Origin: Epiperipatus broadwayi
Taxonomy: Eukaryota > Onychophora > Udeonychophora > Euonychophora > Peripatidae
Reading direction: 5' to 3'
Assembly: GCA_028023455.1 (NCBI GenBank)
Contig: JAQFVV010006722.1
Location: 250,001-314,000 of the forward strand
DNA: 64,000 nucleotides
Both the position numbers and the translations under genes were made by a program. Positions 12,199 through 23,330 of this stretch are shown piece after piece. Position 1 is the first letter of the stretch. Every line of letters starts with the position of its first letter. Below the pieces are notes generated by a model. It made no database searches, was not told the DNA's origin, and was given only the letters and a program-made list of their open reading frames with translations.

Positions 12199-14473
12199 CA
12201 GGCAGTCCCTTAGTTACCAACACTTGAGTTATAAACATTTTGCTATTATCTAATCGCTTTTGGACTTTAGATCTTTATCCATGCACATTCTTTCGTGTAT
12301 AATTAGTGCTATATATTGTAGAAATAAATGGATATTCAATATTTTAGTATTAAAAAATTCCTTTCAGTAATTAATGCTACAAATTTACAGTATCTGATAA
12401 AAAAAAAAAACTATTTACATACATTCGTAATAATAGATTTTTTTCTAAAGAAAGATAAACTTTGGAATTTAAAAAAATAATTAAAAGTATATTTTAGAGA
12501 ATAATAAGAACTCATATAAAATACAGTAAATCTTTCCATCTCTCTCACATTAATTACTTTTAATTTTAGCATCATCATAGATTGTATTGAACAGGATCGT
12601 CTTGATTAGGTTTGTTTTTAAAAGTAGTTTGTGCAGGATTACATTACATATACATTGTATATATTTCTGGTTTGGTGAATTTTTTTCATTCTTATTAATT
12701 AAAAACATGAGTGAAAAACAAAAAAACAACAGTGTTTATACAACCAAAAAGAAATCAAGGTCTCATAAACCTCAAATGGTCAAGACAAAAATGGATATAA
12801 TTAGACATTCTGAAAATGGTGAATCTTTTGTTTCAATCACACGTTCATGTAATTTAAACCGATCAACAATATATACAATTGTGAAAAACAAGAACAAAAT
12901 TAAGGAATATATTAAAAATTGTGGAAATATTTCTTCAAAGATTGTTTCAAAAAGACATGTCAGAATAATGGATGAAATGGAGAAATCTTTGGATTTATGG
13001 ATTAGATCAACATCAAAAAGGTGTCCCAGAGAGTTTATCAATTATTCAAGCTAAGACTCTTAGTTTGCATGAAGATTAAAAGAATTAAAAGAAGACTGCT
13101 GTTGAATTTGCAGCAAGCAATGACTGGTTTCACAAATTTAAAATGATATATTATTTACATAATATTAAATGTACTGGGGAAGATGGCAGTGAAGATAAGA
13201 AAGCTGCCAGTGATTTTGTTTCCACTCTCTCTAATAACATTAAAGATGGAGCTTATTTTTCAGGCCTAGTCTTCAATGTAGATGAGACAGGATTATTTTG
13301 GAAAAAGATGCCTACATATACATATTTAGCAATGGAAGAATCAGTTGCACCTGTGCATAAACATTCTAAAAACATATTAACATTGCTTCTTGGAAGTAAT
13401 TTAGATGATGATTTTAAATTGAGGCCAATGCTAATTTATTAGACAGAAAATCCTAGAGCATTGAAAGAAAAAGATAAAAAAAATGCATCCAGTCATTTAG
13501 AAATCAAATACTAATGCCTGGGTTACTGCACAGCTTTTTCAGGATTGGTTCTCACATTATTTTATGCCTTCTGTCAGGCAATATTGTAGTGAGAATAATT
13601 TACCATTTAAAACACTATTGCTCTTAGACAATTCTCCTGGACATCCAAAATCTCTGCAAAATTTATATCCAGAAGTTAATGTTGTGTTTATCCCTCTCAA
13701 TATCACATGTGAAATACAATCTATGGACCAAACTGTGATAGCTACTTTTAAGTGGTATTATATAAGAAGATTAATGACTCAAGCAATTAAGGCAACTGAA
13801 AAGGAAGATGGACCTATATTAAGAAATTTTTGGAAAAGTTATAATATATGGAATGCAATAAATATTATTGGGGATACGTGGACTGAAATAAGAGAGTTAA
13901 CAATGAAAAGTTGTTGTAAAAAAATATAACCACAAATGATAAATGCTTCTATGGATATTGAAGAAACTTCTGATATCACAACTAAAATAGTCAATATAAT
14001 GAATGAATTAAATTTAGATGTTATTGATGAAGACATTGATGAGTTAATGCAATCTCACTCAGATCCTTTGTCAAATGAAGACTTGATTAAACTACAAAAG
14101 ATGAATGAAATACAAAATGAAGAAGAACCTGATAATGAACTTCTTGTTAAGAGTTTGACAATCAAGAACATAAATGAAGCCTTCATGCATCTTGACAAAT
14201 TTTTGACCATCATCCAATGGAGAGCATATATCTCATGTATGAAGGGCAATAGAAAAAGACACAGAATGTTTCAGAATTCTTTATCAAGAGAAGAAAAAGA
14301 ATACAATTCAATTAACTCTAGATAAATTTGTAAACAAACTTCAGATACTAATCATTAAAAAATAAATACTGTATTTTGAAAATGTTTTTTTTTACATATA
14401 TCTACTTTTAAACAATTTCAACTTCCAAACATACATAAGGAACCAGATAAGTTCGTAACTAGGTAACTGCCTG
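12199..14473 (+). mobile_element. Tigger (pogo superfamily) DNA transposon, end to end
   Basis: The element begins CAGGCAGTCCCTTAGTTACC and ends AACTAGGTAACTGCCTG, so the termini are inverted repeats. TA flanks both ends (12197-12198 and 14474-14475), which is the target duplication expected for the Tc1/mariner/pogo group. The length of 2275 bp fits Tigger. The start CAGGCAGTCCC closely resembles known Tigger termini. The interior is one transposase gene broken by stops and frameshifts. Confidence 0.93.
12707..14325 (+). pseudogene. Tigger transposase, broken in at least four places
   Basis: A DDE transposase that would cut and paste the surrounding element in the nucleus. The likely start is the ATG at 12707 (MSEKQKNN). 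Next comes a psq/pogo helix-turn-helix (KMDIIRHSENGESFVSITRS), then a CENP-B-type DNA-binding segment (DEMEKSLDLWI), which ends in a frameshift near 13050. The catalytic core is split: VFNVDETGLFWKKMP near 13270-13310 carries the first Asp, LLLDNSPGHP near 13620-13650 the second, and SMDQTVIATFKW near 13720-13755 the third. A stop at 13441 and frame changes near 13080-13145, 13440-13560 and 13925 separate the pieces. An acidic C-terminal segment (13936-14325) ends the gene. Catalytic residues survive, so decay has been mostly by indels and stops. Confidence 0.9.
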
Positions 14474-14475
14474 TA

Positions 14476-14857
14476 GTTCAATTAGAAGTTGAAACTTTCA
14501 AGTCTTTTGCCTGAATTGTACAATTGAATTAGATGATTTCTACTTTCTATCTATCAGTCTATCTGCAATTCAATTATCTAAGAAACACTAAAAAAAAGAT
14601 AGAAATAACTGACTGAATTGTTATCTGATTATATAAAATTTCAAGAGAAGATAGACAACTTGTTTGAGATATTATGTTTTTATAAATATCCTATTATTAA
14701 AATAGAGTGGGAATGATTAGTTCACTGACAATGAGGATTTAAAAAAAACATGAGGTGAATTCATATTTTTATAAAGTTTAAATAATTGATAAGAAGTTAG
14801 ATATTTTGCAGTCTACAGTTTTAGGCACAATATAAATATCATTTTCTTTATTGCAGA

Positions 14858-14915
<58 letters not shown>

Positions 14916-15059
14916 AAAATCTAAAACTGAGAATTGACAAATATTTTATAGTCTGAATTAAATATATTAGAATGTATATACACTCAATTTACCACCATTT
15001 AAAATCATTATCAGTTCACTAAAGACAAAGGTTTTTTTAAAATGTAATTCAAATTTTTT
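14476..15059. other. AT-rich spacer with (AT)n
   Basis: Holds an (AT)n microsatellite at 14861-14912. Nothing else recognised. Confidence 0.6.
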
Positions 15060-15439
15060 ATTCTCTAGCATTTATCTCTTTGCATAAAAATAACTCCAGC
15101 AAACTTTTTGGTCTCATCCATTTCATACGTGGTCCTTTTCTAGAACTTTTATAATCTCTTGGAATCCAGTTTAGAATCTCAGTTGATCATTTATTGAAAG
15201 TCTTTTAGTAACATACTCATCCCAGCTGTATTTCAGTCTCTTAATTCTTTTTAATAACATTAGTAATTTCCATTTGTTCTCTCACCCATATATTTCACAT
15301 TCAATATCTGCTAACTTCAACATATATTTTCTCTGTATTTTTTTTGATCTAAAATTTTATTAGTACTCTTATATTGAATGTCCAATTCTTAAATCACAAG
15401 CAACTTTTTTTAAAAAATAAAAGTGTTTAACCCTTAAAA

Positions 15440-15528
15440 GCGTTGGTGGCCTAATGGTTAGCATAGCTGCCTTCTAAGCAGCTGGCCCAAGTTTGCTTCC
15501 CAGTCAATGCTTTGACATATGAAAAAAA
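15440..15528 (+). mobile_element. tRNA-Gly-derived SINE inserted in an RTE relic
   Basis: Head GCGTTGGTGGCCTAATGGTT is the closest of the three to tRNA-Gly, followed by AGCTGCCTTCTAAGCAGC, a decayed B box (GTTTGCTTCCC), CAATGCTTTGACATATG and an A tail. The anticodon position has changed from TCC to TCT. Confidence 0.82.
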
Positions 15529-15560
15529 CTCAGAAATATTATTTATAAATAATTACATAA

Positions 15561-15698
15561 TATTCAAAGTTAATATGATTTATGTAATTTTTTATTTATT
15601 TTTGCTCTATTTTAAAAATTCTCATTTCATATTCAAAGTTAATATGATTTATGTAATTTTTTATTTATTTTTGCTCTATTTTAAAAATTCTCATTTCA
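15561..15698. repeat. exact 69-bp tandem duplication
   Basis: Two adjacent identical copies (15561-15629 and 15630-15698) start TATTCAAAGTTAATATG and end CTCATTTCA. Identity over a 69-bp unit in otherwise decayed sequence implies a recent duplication. Confidence 0.9.
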
Positions 15699-15900
15699 GT
15701 CACAAATTCTTTCCCTAAAACTATTATAAAAAGTTCTGGACAGATAGAATCACTTTATCTTACATTCTTAGCAATGTTAATCTTTTTACAATAACATTTA
15801 GCCTAATTAATCCTATTACATTTTAATAAATATCTTTCAGAATTTGGAAATACTTTGATTAAATATCAATATATTAGATATAATGGCCCAAATAATAGAA

Positions 15901-16379
15901 AAACCATGTCAGCAGTTTCTATTTCTATTAATCATATGTTCCTAGTTTGCTAGGTTCCTCCTACCTCTGCACATCCCATTCATTATTCAATTTTTATTAA
16001 CTGACGATCATTAAATAAATTTTTTTTATAAGTGCTATTTTTTAAAAGCATTTATTTTCAACAGTCACTTTTTAATAAATATTAAATATTTATTATATGC
16101 TGCATCTTCAAAAAAATATCTTTAATAAAAATATATCTTTAATAAAAATCAATATGTGCAAAACTCTGAAATTAGCATTTAAAGAGCTATGTAGAGTTTG
16201 ACCTAAAAAAGCTTGGTTTGATTAAATGAATTTTGGAATTTTTACATCCACAGATCTATATTTGAAATGTTGGTCTAAGTTGTTCACTATAAATAAGATT
16301 ACAATGCTGAGTAGAAAGAGGTGAAAAGTTTTAAAAAAAAATTAAAAAAAAATTATTAATACTATTAAAGCTAATGTCC
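15901..16379. other. AT-rich sequence
   Basis: No feature recognised. Confidence 0.45.
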
Positions 16380-17040
16380 CAATTCCTCATTGAAGAGACC
16401 CATAGGTCGAAACCAGTCTGGGGATGGGGACAATCCAAGATAAAAATGATTTGAATGTCTTCTCTTGTAGTAGCATTTATCATAAATAAAGAAAAAAAGC
16501 TTGTTTAGAGCTATTAGCACACTCTTAATTTTACATAATAAATACATTTTAAATTTATTAAATATAAGGATTATATCTTTAAATAAAATTTAATAATTTC
16601 TTGCCTAATAAAGACCCATTAATAATCATTTTGTTTTTGTTGGAAGTTACTGCCAATAAACATCACATGATCACTATTTTTGTACAGGTACTGAACTGAG
16701 TTCAGACCTATATGACTATATAAGCTGATGAGTTTGGATTGGAAATATTATAGTGATTTCAAATTAAGTGTCATAGTTTTGTAGTTAATTAGAGATAAAA
16801 GGTGGCTGCTGGAGGGTTGCATTAGATTCTAAGATCTAGCTACAGTGCTCTCAAATCCAAGGCTCCTCACTGACAAAGGTCACAAGCCAGAAACTAGTCT
16901 GGGGATATTGAATGAATAGGCATTAGGTGGGGATTTTATGCATAAGCCTTCTGGCATCCATTGATTATTCTGCTTTACACTGAGTGGCAGAACATATAGA
17001 GAGTTTTGCCTGTTTTAATGGAAGTTACTGCTATGATTAA
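16380..17040 (+). repeat. interspersed repeat family C (two pieces)
   Basis: A short piece at 16380-16440 carries GAAACCAGTCTGGGGAT. A longer piece from about 16640 runs through CATCACATGATCACTATTT, CTGCTGGAGGGTTGCATTAG, AAACTAGTCTGGGGATATTG and TTATGCATAAGCCTTCTGGC. Matching sequence is at 27565-28105 (opposite orientation) and 61010-61250 (foldback). No protein coding was seen, so it is a non-autonomous element of unknown class. Confidence 0.7.
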
Positions 17041-17911
17041 ATATAGTATATATATATTTGTGGAATAGTGATAAAAAACACTTCTCACCAGGCCAATCAA
17101 CTTTTGGTTTATAAGGGCTTTAATGTTTTTTTTAATCTGTCATCTAGCTAACAATATCTAAGATACTTATTAGCCAACTAATACTTGAATAACTATCTAG
17201 ATTGTCTAAGAGACAATTATTTAAAAAATCTCTCTAAAAAATCCTTATCTACCTGAATAATAACTCCAGACTTTACAGGATTTAAATCCAAGGTCATAGA
17301 CATCACACAAAAATACATTAAACATAGATATATGTAATATTAACCCACAACTACAATGCTGTTTAGTCAAGTAAATGCTATAAGTGATATCTCATACCAT
17401 TCCTAAGAAGAGTATTTGTTTTATATAAATATTTCAAATTTGATTTTTTTCATTATAAGCATTATTTACAATAACTATTAAAATTTTTCTATAAAAAAAA
17501 TTTAAAAATATATATAATCATAAAATTTCAAAAATGAAGAATAAAATTATTTATGTTTAACTGGCTTCACTTGAATATTTTCTTATAATATGTTATTATA
17601 GTAATATAAATTTGCTTTTTGTTATGTTTGCCATTAGTTATAATAAGTTTTATAATATTTATTTTAAAAAATATCAAAAAAATGTGGTAATTTGAGAAAG
17701 ATACAAAAAAATTAACCATTTAGACTACAGGCAGTATGACATACTGTTCTACCTAAAAAAAAAGCATAAAATTTAAACTACACAAACCAAGTTAATTTGA
17801 TTTTTCAAAATAGGTGCATACTTGGAAAATAATGAGAAGAACATCTGTCCAATTTAAAAAATAAATTAATGCATTTAAAAATTGATAGCAATATAATATA
17901 CTGCTTGTACT
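17041..17911. other. AT-rich sequence
   Basis: No feature recognised. Confidence 0.5.
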
Positions 17912-18362
17912 AAACAATGAGGATTGTCAATTCCTCTACAAGTTTTATGACAAATGCTTAGCCAGAGCCAGCACTTAAAATATCTCTGTCAGGAACCTCC
18001 CCCTCCCCAACCCCTGACCATGGTTTGCGCTTTGGCACTCCACAGAGAGGTGTGAGGGTAGCTTCAGACACTAGATCTAAAAATACCAACCCAAAACCAA
18101 GCACTTATCTAAAAGTTATCTATTGAGTGGAAAATCTGAAATTTTCCACTCAATAGATAACTTTTAGATAAGTGCTTGGCTTTGGGTTGGTATTTTTAGA
18201 TCTAGTGTCTGAACCTACCCTGACACCTCTCTGAGGAGTGCCAAAGCACGAAACAATGGTCAGGGGGTTGGGGGGGGTTCCTGACAGAGATATTTTAAGT
18301 GCTAGCTCTGGCTAAGCATTTATCATGAAGCTTGTAGAGGAATTGGCAATCCTCATTGTTTA
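17912..18362. repeat. near-perfect foldback of repeat family A (arms about 224 bp)
   Basis: The left arm (17912-18135) and right arm (18141-18362) are reverse complements with few mismatches. They are joined by a loop of about five bases inside GAGTGGAAAATCTGAAATTT. A single non-inverted copy of the same repeat is at 45500-45815, showing that the unit is an interspersed repeat that was duplicated head-on. Both arms contain CACTAGATCTAAAAATACC, a core shared with family B. Confidence 0.9.
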
Positions 18363-19400
18363 TAACTTACAAGCTTAAGAGTTAGAGTCATGTGATCTAT
18401 GACTTATTTTGACTACTGCTTGTACTCATTTCAATTTAATAAATACTATATTTACCCAAATTATGACAGTTTAACAGAACCCATGTTGAATTACTTATCA
18501 CTATTTTTGCTAGACTATTAAGAAACTGCTTAAAAATAATTAGCACTTGGAGACATTTTGCATTTGGTAGTAGTCTAGAAACAAAATACTGAAGAAAAGT
18601 GATTTAACATATTCTGTTATATTGTCAAAGCTGGGAATTACACATGCCCATATATATATAATAGACCAAAAAAGCAAAAATGTTCATATATATACATACA
18701 TGTGTATGTATATATACTAAATCTAGTTGATTGAATTGTTTTTCTTTAATTAAAATATGACTATTTGTATTATAATAAATATTTTATAGATAAAGATAAA
18801 TAATAATAATACAATCTTTAGATAAACACTGCAGTAAAATATTTCTTTAATTTCTCTTATAGAGTAACAATGAAGGCAAGACCCTACTCACCTGACTTGT
18901 TAATTATCAGGTGGTGAAGTTTTCAGGCATTCTTAATTTACCTCTCGCTAATAATAGCTAATACTCATTTCCTAATATTAATAATCAGAATTTTGGCTAA
19001 TGGTTGGCTATCTGAAAAAAATCCCTCAGTATGAAATAGTACCTAAAAATACGTGGTTGCAATATTCCTACAGCTTTTGTTTCTTTCTATATATCTGTGT
19101 TTAATTATAATCACCTAAAATGAATATGCAGTACTTTTTCATGTAATATATATATGTGTGTGTGTGTTTTACTTCAGCCAAGCGTTTATTTCATACTAAT
19201 TATAGATTAGTACCAAATATTGTATATATATACATTTTATAGCGAGTACAAATTAAACATGATACTTTTAGAAATATATCATTAGTAACTTTATTGCATA
19301 AAATATCTCCTTACTATAATTTTAGATCTGCTTATATATATAAATTCTGTAATGAAAATTATATCAAAGCATTTTATTAATTTTCAATACGTGATTTTGA
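18363..19400. other. AT-rich sequence with small palindromes
   Basis: The stretch after the foldback (ACTTACAAGCTTAAGAGTTA) is also present beside the 45.5-kb copy of family A, so the family A unit extends somewhat further. A palindrome of TATATATACATACATG and its complement lies near 18685-18716. No gene seen. Confidence 0.5.
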
Positions 19401-20562
19401 TTTTCACCTTTTTTTTTAAAATTTTAATCAGAATGCTTTAACATATTTCAATCAAATTATTCGTGTAGTAGATTTCATTTTCGTCGATACGCAGCCGCTT
19501 TCCTATTTTAATCTTTCAACCTTTATTTTATAAATGTTATTTAATTGACCAGAGAATATTGAAATTGTTTTTTTTTCTTTCCAGAATTTAAAAAAAAAAA
19601 AAGTAATAACATAATTTAAAACGAAAAATGTAAACAAGCAACTAAAATAATGTTAATCTTATATTTTAAAAATATTTTGTTCAAAAGGGTTTTATGGTAA
19701 CAATAATAATAGAAATTTAAAAAAAAAAAATCAAATATGGCTGTTGTAATATTTTGATATAAACTTAGTTTGATGATTATGGTTTTGTAATTTTTTTAGC
19801 ATTCCCATTTTAATTTTCATGGTTTAAAATAATGAAAAATAGTCCAATTCTGCAGGTTTAATTCACGCTGATGACATGCAGAATGGAGCAAATAAAAGGG
19901 GGACGGAACATACTCGAAAAGTTCATGGGCGAAGCCATGTTGACTATTGTCCGCTATTCTACAAACATGTTATAGTTTATAGTGCGGATCAAAACCAACG
20001 CTTACTTTTATCGCATCAAGCGAAAGGGATTTTTTTTTTTTTCTGCACATCATCAAATAATAGTAATAAATAAATAAATGAAACTAATTCAAATATCTTT
20101 TTCTTTTTTAAATAACCAGTAAACATTTTATATAAACAAAGAACAAATTATAAAATAATAAATTATTATTTTTATCAAATACCATCTTTAACTTCATACT
20201 GGGAAATATGCAGAGATAACTCTTTATTTCCCGCAAACAATAAATTTTATCCGAACCCGCTTAGGGATGGGCGTATTCCTTGGGACTCTGCAGTTTTAGC
20301 ATCCCTATAAGACCGGTACAAGGACTGCAGTAAGCAGCATGATGCATTTTGGTGGAGGGTCTCCAGAGTGATATATATATATCCATTATGACATGGTCTT
20401 TTTTTATTATTATTAATTTGGAGGCGAATGCCTGGAGTGGTGAGACTGTAAAACAAACAGAGAATTTATATCCATCGAAAGAGAACTCGTTTTCTGAAAT
20501 GTCTTCACATTTTCACTGGGTTTTAATTTTTCCCCCCTTTTCACATTTTTTCCACGCATATT
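19401..20562. other. repeat-poor flank downstream of the LRR gene
   Basis: Less repetitive sequence with more CpG than the surroundings. GC-richer islands lie at about 19860-19960 and 20240-20450. Short frames exist but show no start context or family similarity. The islands could be untranslated exon or regulatory sequence; nothing in the sequence decides this. Confidence 0.4.
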
Positions 20563-20568
20563 TTTATT
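20563..20568 (-). terminator. candidate poly(A) signal of the LRR gene
   Basis: AATAAA on the minus strand, about 130 bases past the stop codon of the LRR gene. In AT-rich sequence such hexamers are common, so this is only the nearest good candidate. Confidence 0.4.
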
Positions 20569-20699
20569 AAATTATTTGACTTATTAAATTTATTTACTGC
20601 ACTTCAGATATTTGGGAGTGATTATGGCGATCTGCACTCACCGATTATTTTCGCAACCTCCAATATTTTGATATCGATTTTATAATCACAAAATTCAAA

Positions 20700-22835
20700 T
20701 CAGGAAATGAGACCTGATGTTACTAATTTAAATATTAAACTCAAAATGCCTATTAAAAAAGTGGTTTGACGTGTAAATGCTATTCTAAAACTATTATTAT
20801 TCGTGATTTCCAAATTTGGAGATGCAGTATTACGAGGGGGCACACTAGAACTGGAACTTTTCCCGCGATTTGCAGACGATGGAGTAGTAAATGAGCCACT
20901 TAATGCAGGGGTGGTTTTGTATCGATTTTTATCTGTTTGATCATAATTAGATGTAAGAGCTGAATTTGTTGGTTGTTGAAATAAAGTTGAGACGCTGTCC
21001 GGCTGGACAGTGATTGCATTTAATTTGGAACCTTCAGAAAATCGCGGTAACGTAGTTTTTTCACTATTAAATTTAGGATTGTTTCCAGTTTGCTGATGTG
21101 TGTAACCTGGATTTAAAGGATCAACAATTTGAGTAATATTATGATGCTCGGGTCCAATTGTAACTGCCGAATTTCGAGTATAAAATGTGCTCATCCCAAA
21201 ATCAGGAGACGCAATATCAATTTCAGTAATTAGAATTAAAGGTCTATCCTTTAAATAATAAGGTGACGCACATCGATTATCCGAACCAAGAGGGAAAATA
21301 TGCGTGCTTGCTCGAATCCAGCGACAAATCCATAAGATTCTGCGATCACAATGCCATGGGTTTCCACTCATTCGCATTACGGAAAGGCGAGGGAAATAAG
21401 TAGCAAAATCATCCCGTAGATAGGCTAAGTTATTATGCATAATATTAAGCTCCTGTAGATTTGACAAACTTTGCAAAGTGCGAACCGAGTTAAGCACATG
21501 ACGGCTGATATCTGGACTATTATAAATATCTAACACTGTGAGGCTGCCTAACCCATCGAATGTACTCTCACTAAAAGACACGGCCCTTTTAACACGTGAT
21601 AATTGCAGAGTAGTTAACGAGGTCAAGCTACGAAAGCATCTAGAATCAAAAGTGTGAATTGGATTTTGTGATAAATCGAGGGTTAATACTTTGCTCAAAT
21701 TTTTAAACATCCATTCATTAATAATCTCCAAATGATTAGCTTTCAAATCTAAGTCTTGCAAACTCCAAAGATCACAGAACGTGCACCTGTCAATCTCAGA
21801 AATATTATTGCGCTGAAGTAGCAATTGCTGTAAGTTTGTCAACCCTACAAAACTACCTTGCTCTAGCTTTCGCAGCTGATTTTCTTCAAGATATAGTACA
21901 TGCAAACTTTTAGGCAAACCTTGTGGCAGTGAAGTTAAATTATTTCCATTCAGCCATAGTTTTTGTAAATTATGCATTCGAGGGAAAGTGCGATTAGAGA
22001 TGGAAGTAATTTGGTTATCATCCAGTACTAACAGATTAAGATGAATATAGTTTTCAAAATCTTTTTCATTAATGATCGTTAGATTGTTTTTAGCAAGGCG
22101 AAAATCTCGTACGCTGCTAGTCAAACGCTTAGGTACTTCTCGTAAGCTACAATTAGACAGGTCGATGTATTGTAAACGAGCACCATCAAAATTCATAAAA
22201 TCTAATTTGCCAAGCGGATTACTGCTCAGAATAAGATGAGCGAGATTGAGTAGTGATTTGAAGCTGTTAGAATCAATAGTTTGTATATAATTTGAATCCA
22301 AGTTAAGATATTCTAATTTAATCATACCAAGAAAAGTATTGAAGTTTAACGTTCTTAATTTGTTATTCCTAAGATTCAATAAAATAACATTTCCTAAATG
22401 GTGAAAGGCCTTATCAACCTTAACTAAATAATTAGATGATAAATCCAAATATCGAAGATTTGGCAATCCTAAAAATGTAAATTCAGTTATGCTGAATAAA
22501 TTATTTTGACTTAAATCCAAACGTTCCAAATTAGTAAGTAATGAAAACGTTCCATTATCAATAAATTTAATCTGATTAAGTGGTAATTGTAATTCCCGTA
22601 GATTGAAGAGTCCAGTAAAATTGTTTTGCCCTAAACTTCCTATGATATAACTACGCAGCTCCAGTCGCGATGTGTTGCGCGGTATATACTCCGGAGCATT
22701 CCACAGTCCATCACCTATACAACGTACATCTCCACTTTCATCGTTACAAAAGCAAGTACTCGGGCATGAAAAATGGCAGGTAGCGGGTAGAGTGACGAGG
22801 TGGAACGTCAGAAAAAATGACTGCCGCACTCCCAT
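20700..22835 (-). CDS. secreted or membrane-tethered leucine-rich-repeat protein
   Basis: A single open frame of 711 codons without visible introns. The start is ATG in context ACAACATGG, with an in-frame stop 12-13 codons upstream. Residues 1-19 look like a signal peptide. An LRRNT cap follows (C24, C28, C30, C39), then about 18 LRRs from about 79 to 490 of the LxxLxLxxNxL type, and an LRRCT cap starting NPWHC (C496, C504, C522). Residues about 545-685 form a Thr/Ser/Pro-rich stalk. The C-terminus (691-711) is hydrophobic with no cytoplasmic tail, suggesting a GPI-anchor signal or a terminal membrane segment. There are around ten N-glycosylation sequons, including NFT at 72, NGT at 94 and NIS at 344. 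The architecture suits an extracellular adhesion or ligand-binding protein of the connectin/chaoptin-like kind. There is no TIR domain, so it is not a Toll receptor. The exact orthologue is not recognised. Confidence 0.95.
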   Translation of the reverse strand: MGVRQSFFLTFHLVTLPATCHFSCPSTCFCNDESGDVRCIGDGLWNAPEYIPRNTSRLELRSYIIGSLGQNNFTGLFNLRELQLPLNQIKFIDNGTFSLLTNLERLDLSQNNLFSITEFTFLGLPNLRYLDLSSNYLVKVDKAFHHLGNVILLNLRNNKLRTLNFNTFLGMIKLEYLNLDSNYIQTIDSNSFKSLLNLAHLILSSNPLGKLDFMNFDGARLQYIDLSNCSLREVPKRLTSSVRDFRLAKNNLTIINEKDFENYIHLNLLVLDDNQITSISNRTFPRMHNLQKLWLNGNNLTSLPQGLPKSLHVLYLEENQLRKLEQGSFVGLTNLQQLLLQRNNISEIDRCTFCDLWSLQDLDLKANHLEIINEWMFKNLSKVLTLDLSQNPIHTFDSRCFRSLTSLTTLQLSRVKRAVSFSESTFDGLGSLTVLDIYNSPDISRHVLNSVRTLQSLSNLQELNIMHNNLAYLRDDFATYFPRLSVMRMSGNPWHCDRRILWICRWIRASTHIFPLGSDNRCASPYYLKDRPLILITEIDIASPDFGMSTFYTRNSAVTIGPEHHNITQIVDPLNPGYTHQQTGNNPKFNSEKTTLPRFSEGSKLNAITVQPDSVSTLFQQPTNSALTSNYDQTDKNRYKTTPALSGSFTTPSSANRGKSSSSSVPPRNTASPNLEITNNNSFRIAFTRQTTFLIGILSLIFKLVTSGLIS

Positions 22836-23330
22836 GTTGTCAGCGTGTTCGGAAGGCCGGCAGCACCTAGGTTAAGAGTCGTATCGCTTTATGAAGATGG
22901 CGCTTGAATGCGGCGCATGTTGGTTGCTTAATGTACTCACTCAGTGATAGGGAAAAAAAACTTATCACAATATTAGAGAGTGGTTTTTACAATATATTGC
23001 TATATAAGTCGGAAAATAATTCCATAGCGAATCAATTAACCGTTTTCTTATTTTAATGATTTTCACATCTTTAATATTCGGTGAGCGCGACACATTCGTA
23101 AACTCATTTTAAAAGCAACTGAATTCTGCAATCAAGTTCGCGCATCCTCTACACGTCATCAGTGTTAGCAATTAATAATGTACAGTTGTGCTACTTTAAT
23201 CCGACGCTTCTCCACGTGTTTGCTCTCTACATCACTAACAAATCAAAAAGTGTTTTACACTACACAACATTAGACTAGTTAATTAGAGATCAATCAAATC
23301 AATGTGGATCGCTTCTTTGTTATATTTATT
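22836..23330 (-). promoter_or_regulatory. probable 5' region of the LRR gene
   Basis: The sequence directly upstream of the start is richer in G+C and CpG than the rest of the window (for example, GGAAGGCCGGCAGC near 22850 and GTGAGCGCGACAC near 23080) and shows no repeat. A CTTAACCTAG stretch about 25-35 bases before the ATG could be a splice acceptor, so an upstream non-coding exon is possible. No clear TATA box is placed. This is inference from composition and position. Confidence 0.45.

Larger units (their letters stand above)
15060..15900 (-). mobile_element. RTE-type LINE fragment, antisense, interrupted by a SINE
   Basis: The segment 15075-15430 matches the 3' part of the RTE copies (for example, TCTCTTGGAATCCAGTTTA, the antisense of the LNWIPRD codons). 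After the SINE insertion and local duplication, RTE similarity resumes at about 15695 (CTATTATAAAAAGTTCTGGA, compared with 50680). The 5' half of the element is missing or unrecognisable beyond about 15.9 kb. Confidence 0.6.

Noticed and set aside
5750-15528. Functional tRNA-Gly genes at 5750, 7556 and 15440
   Set aside because: Acceptor and T stems no longer pair, the anticodon position varies, and all copies share a non-tRNA tail with a poly(A) end; they are SINEs.
16719-16745. Second hammerhead candidate (CTGATGAG ... GGAAA) in family C
   Set aside because: The intervening bases do not form a stem II, and the motif is not kept in the other family C copies.
20700-22835. Toll-like receptor
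   Set aside because: There is no TIR domain and no cytoplasmic tail; the C-terminus ends in a hydrophobic stretch.
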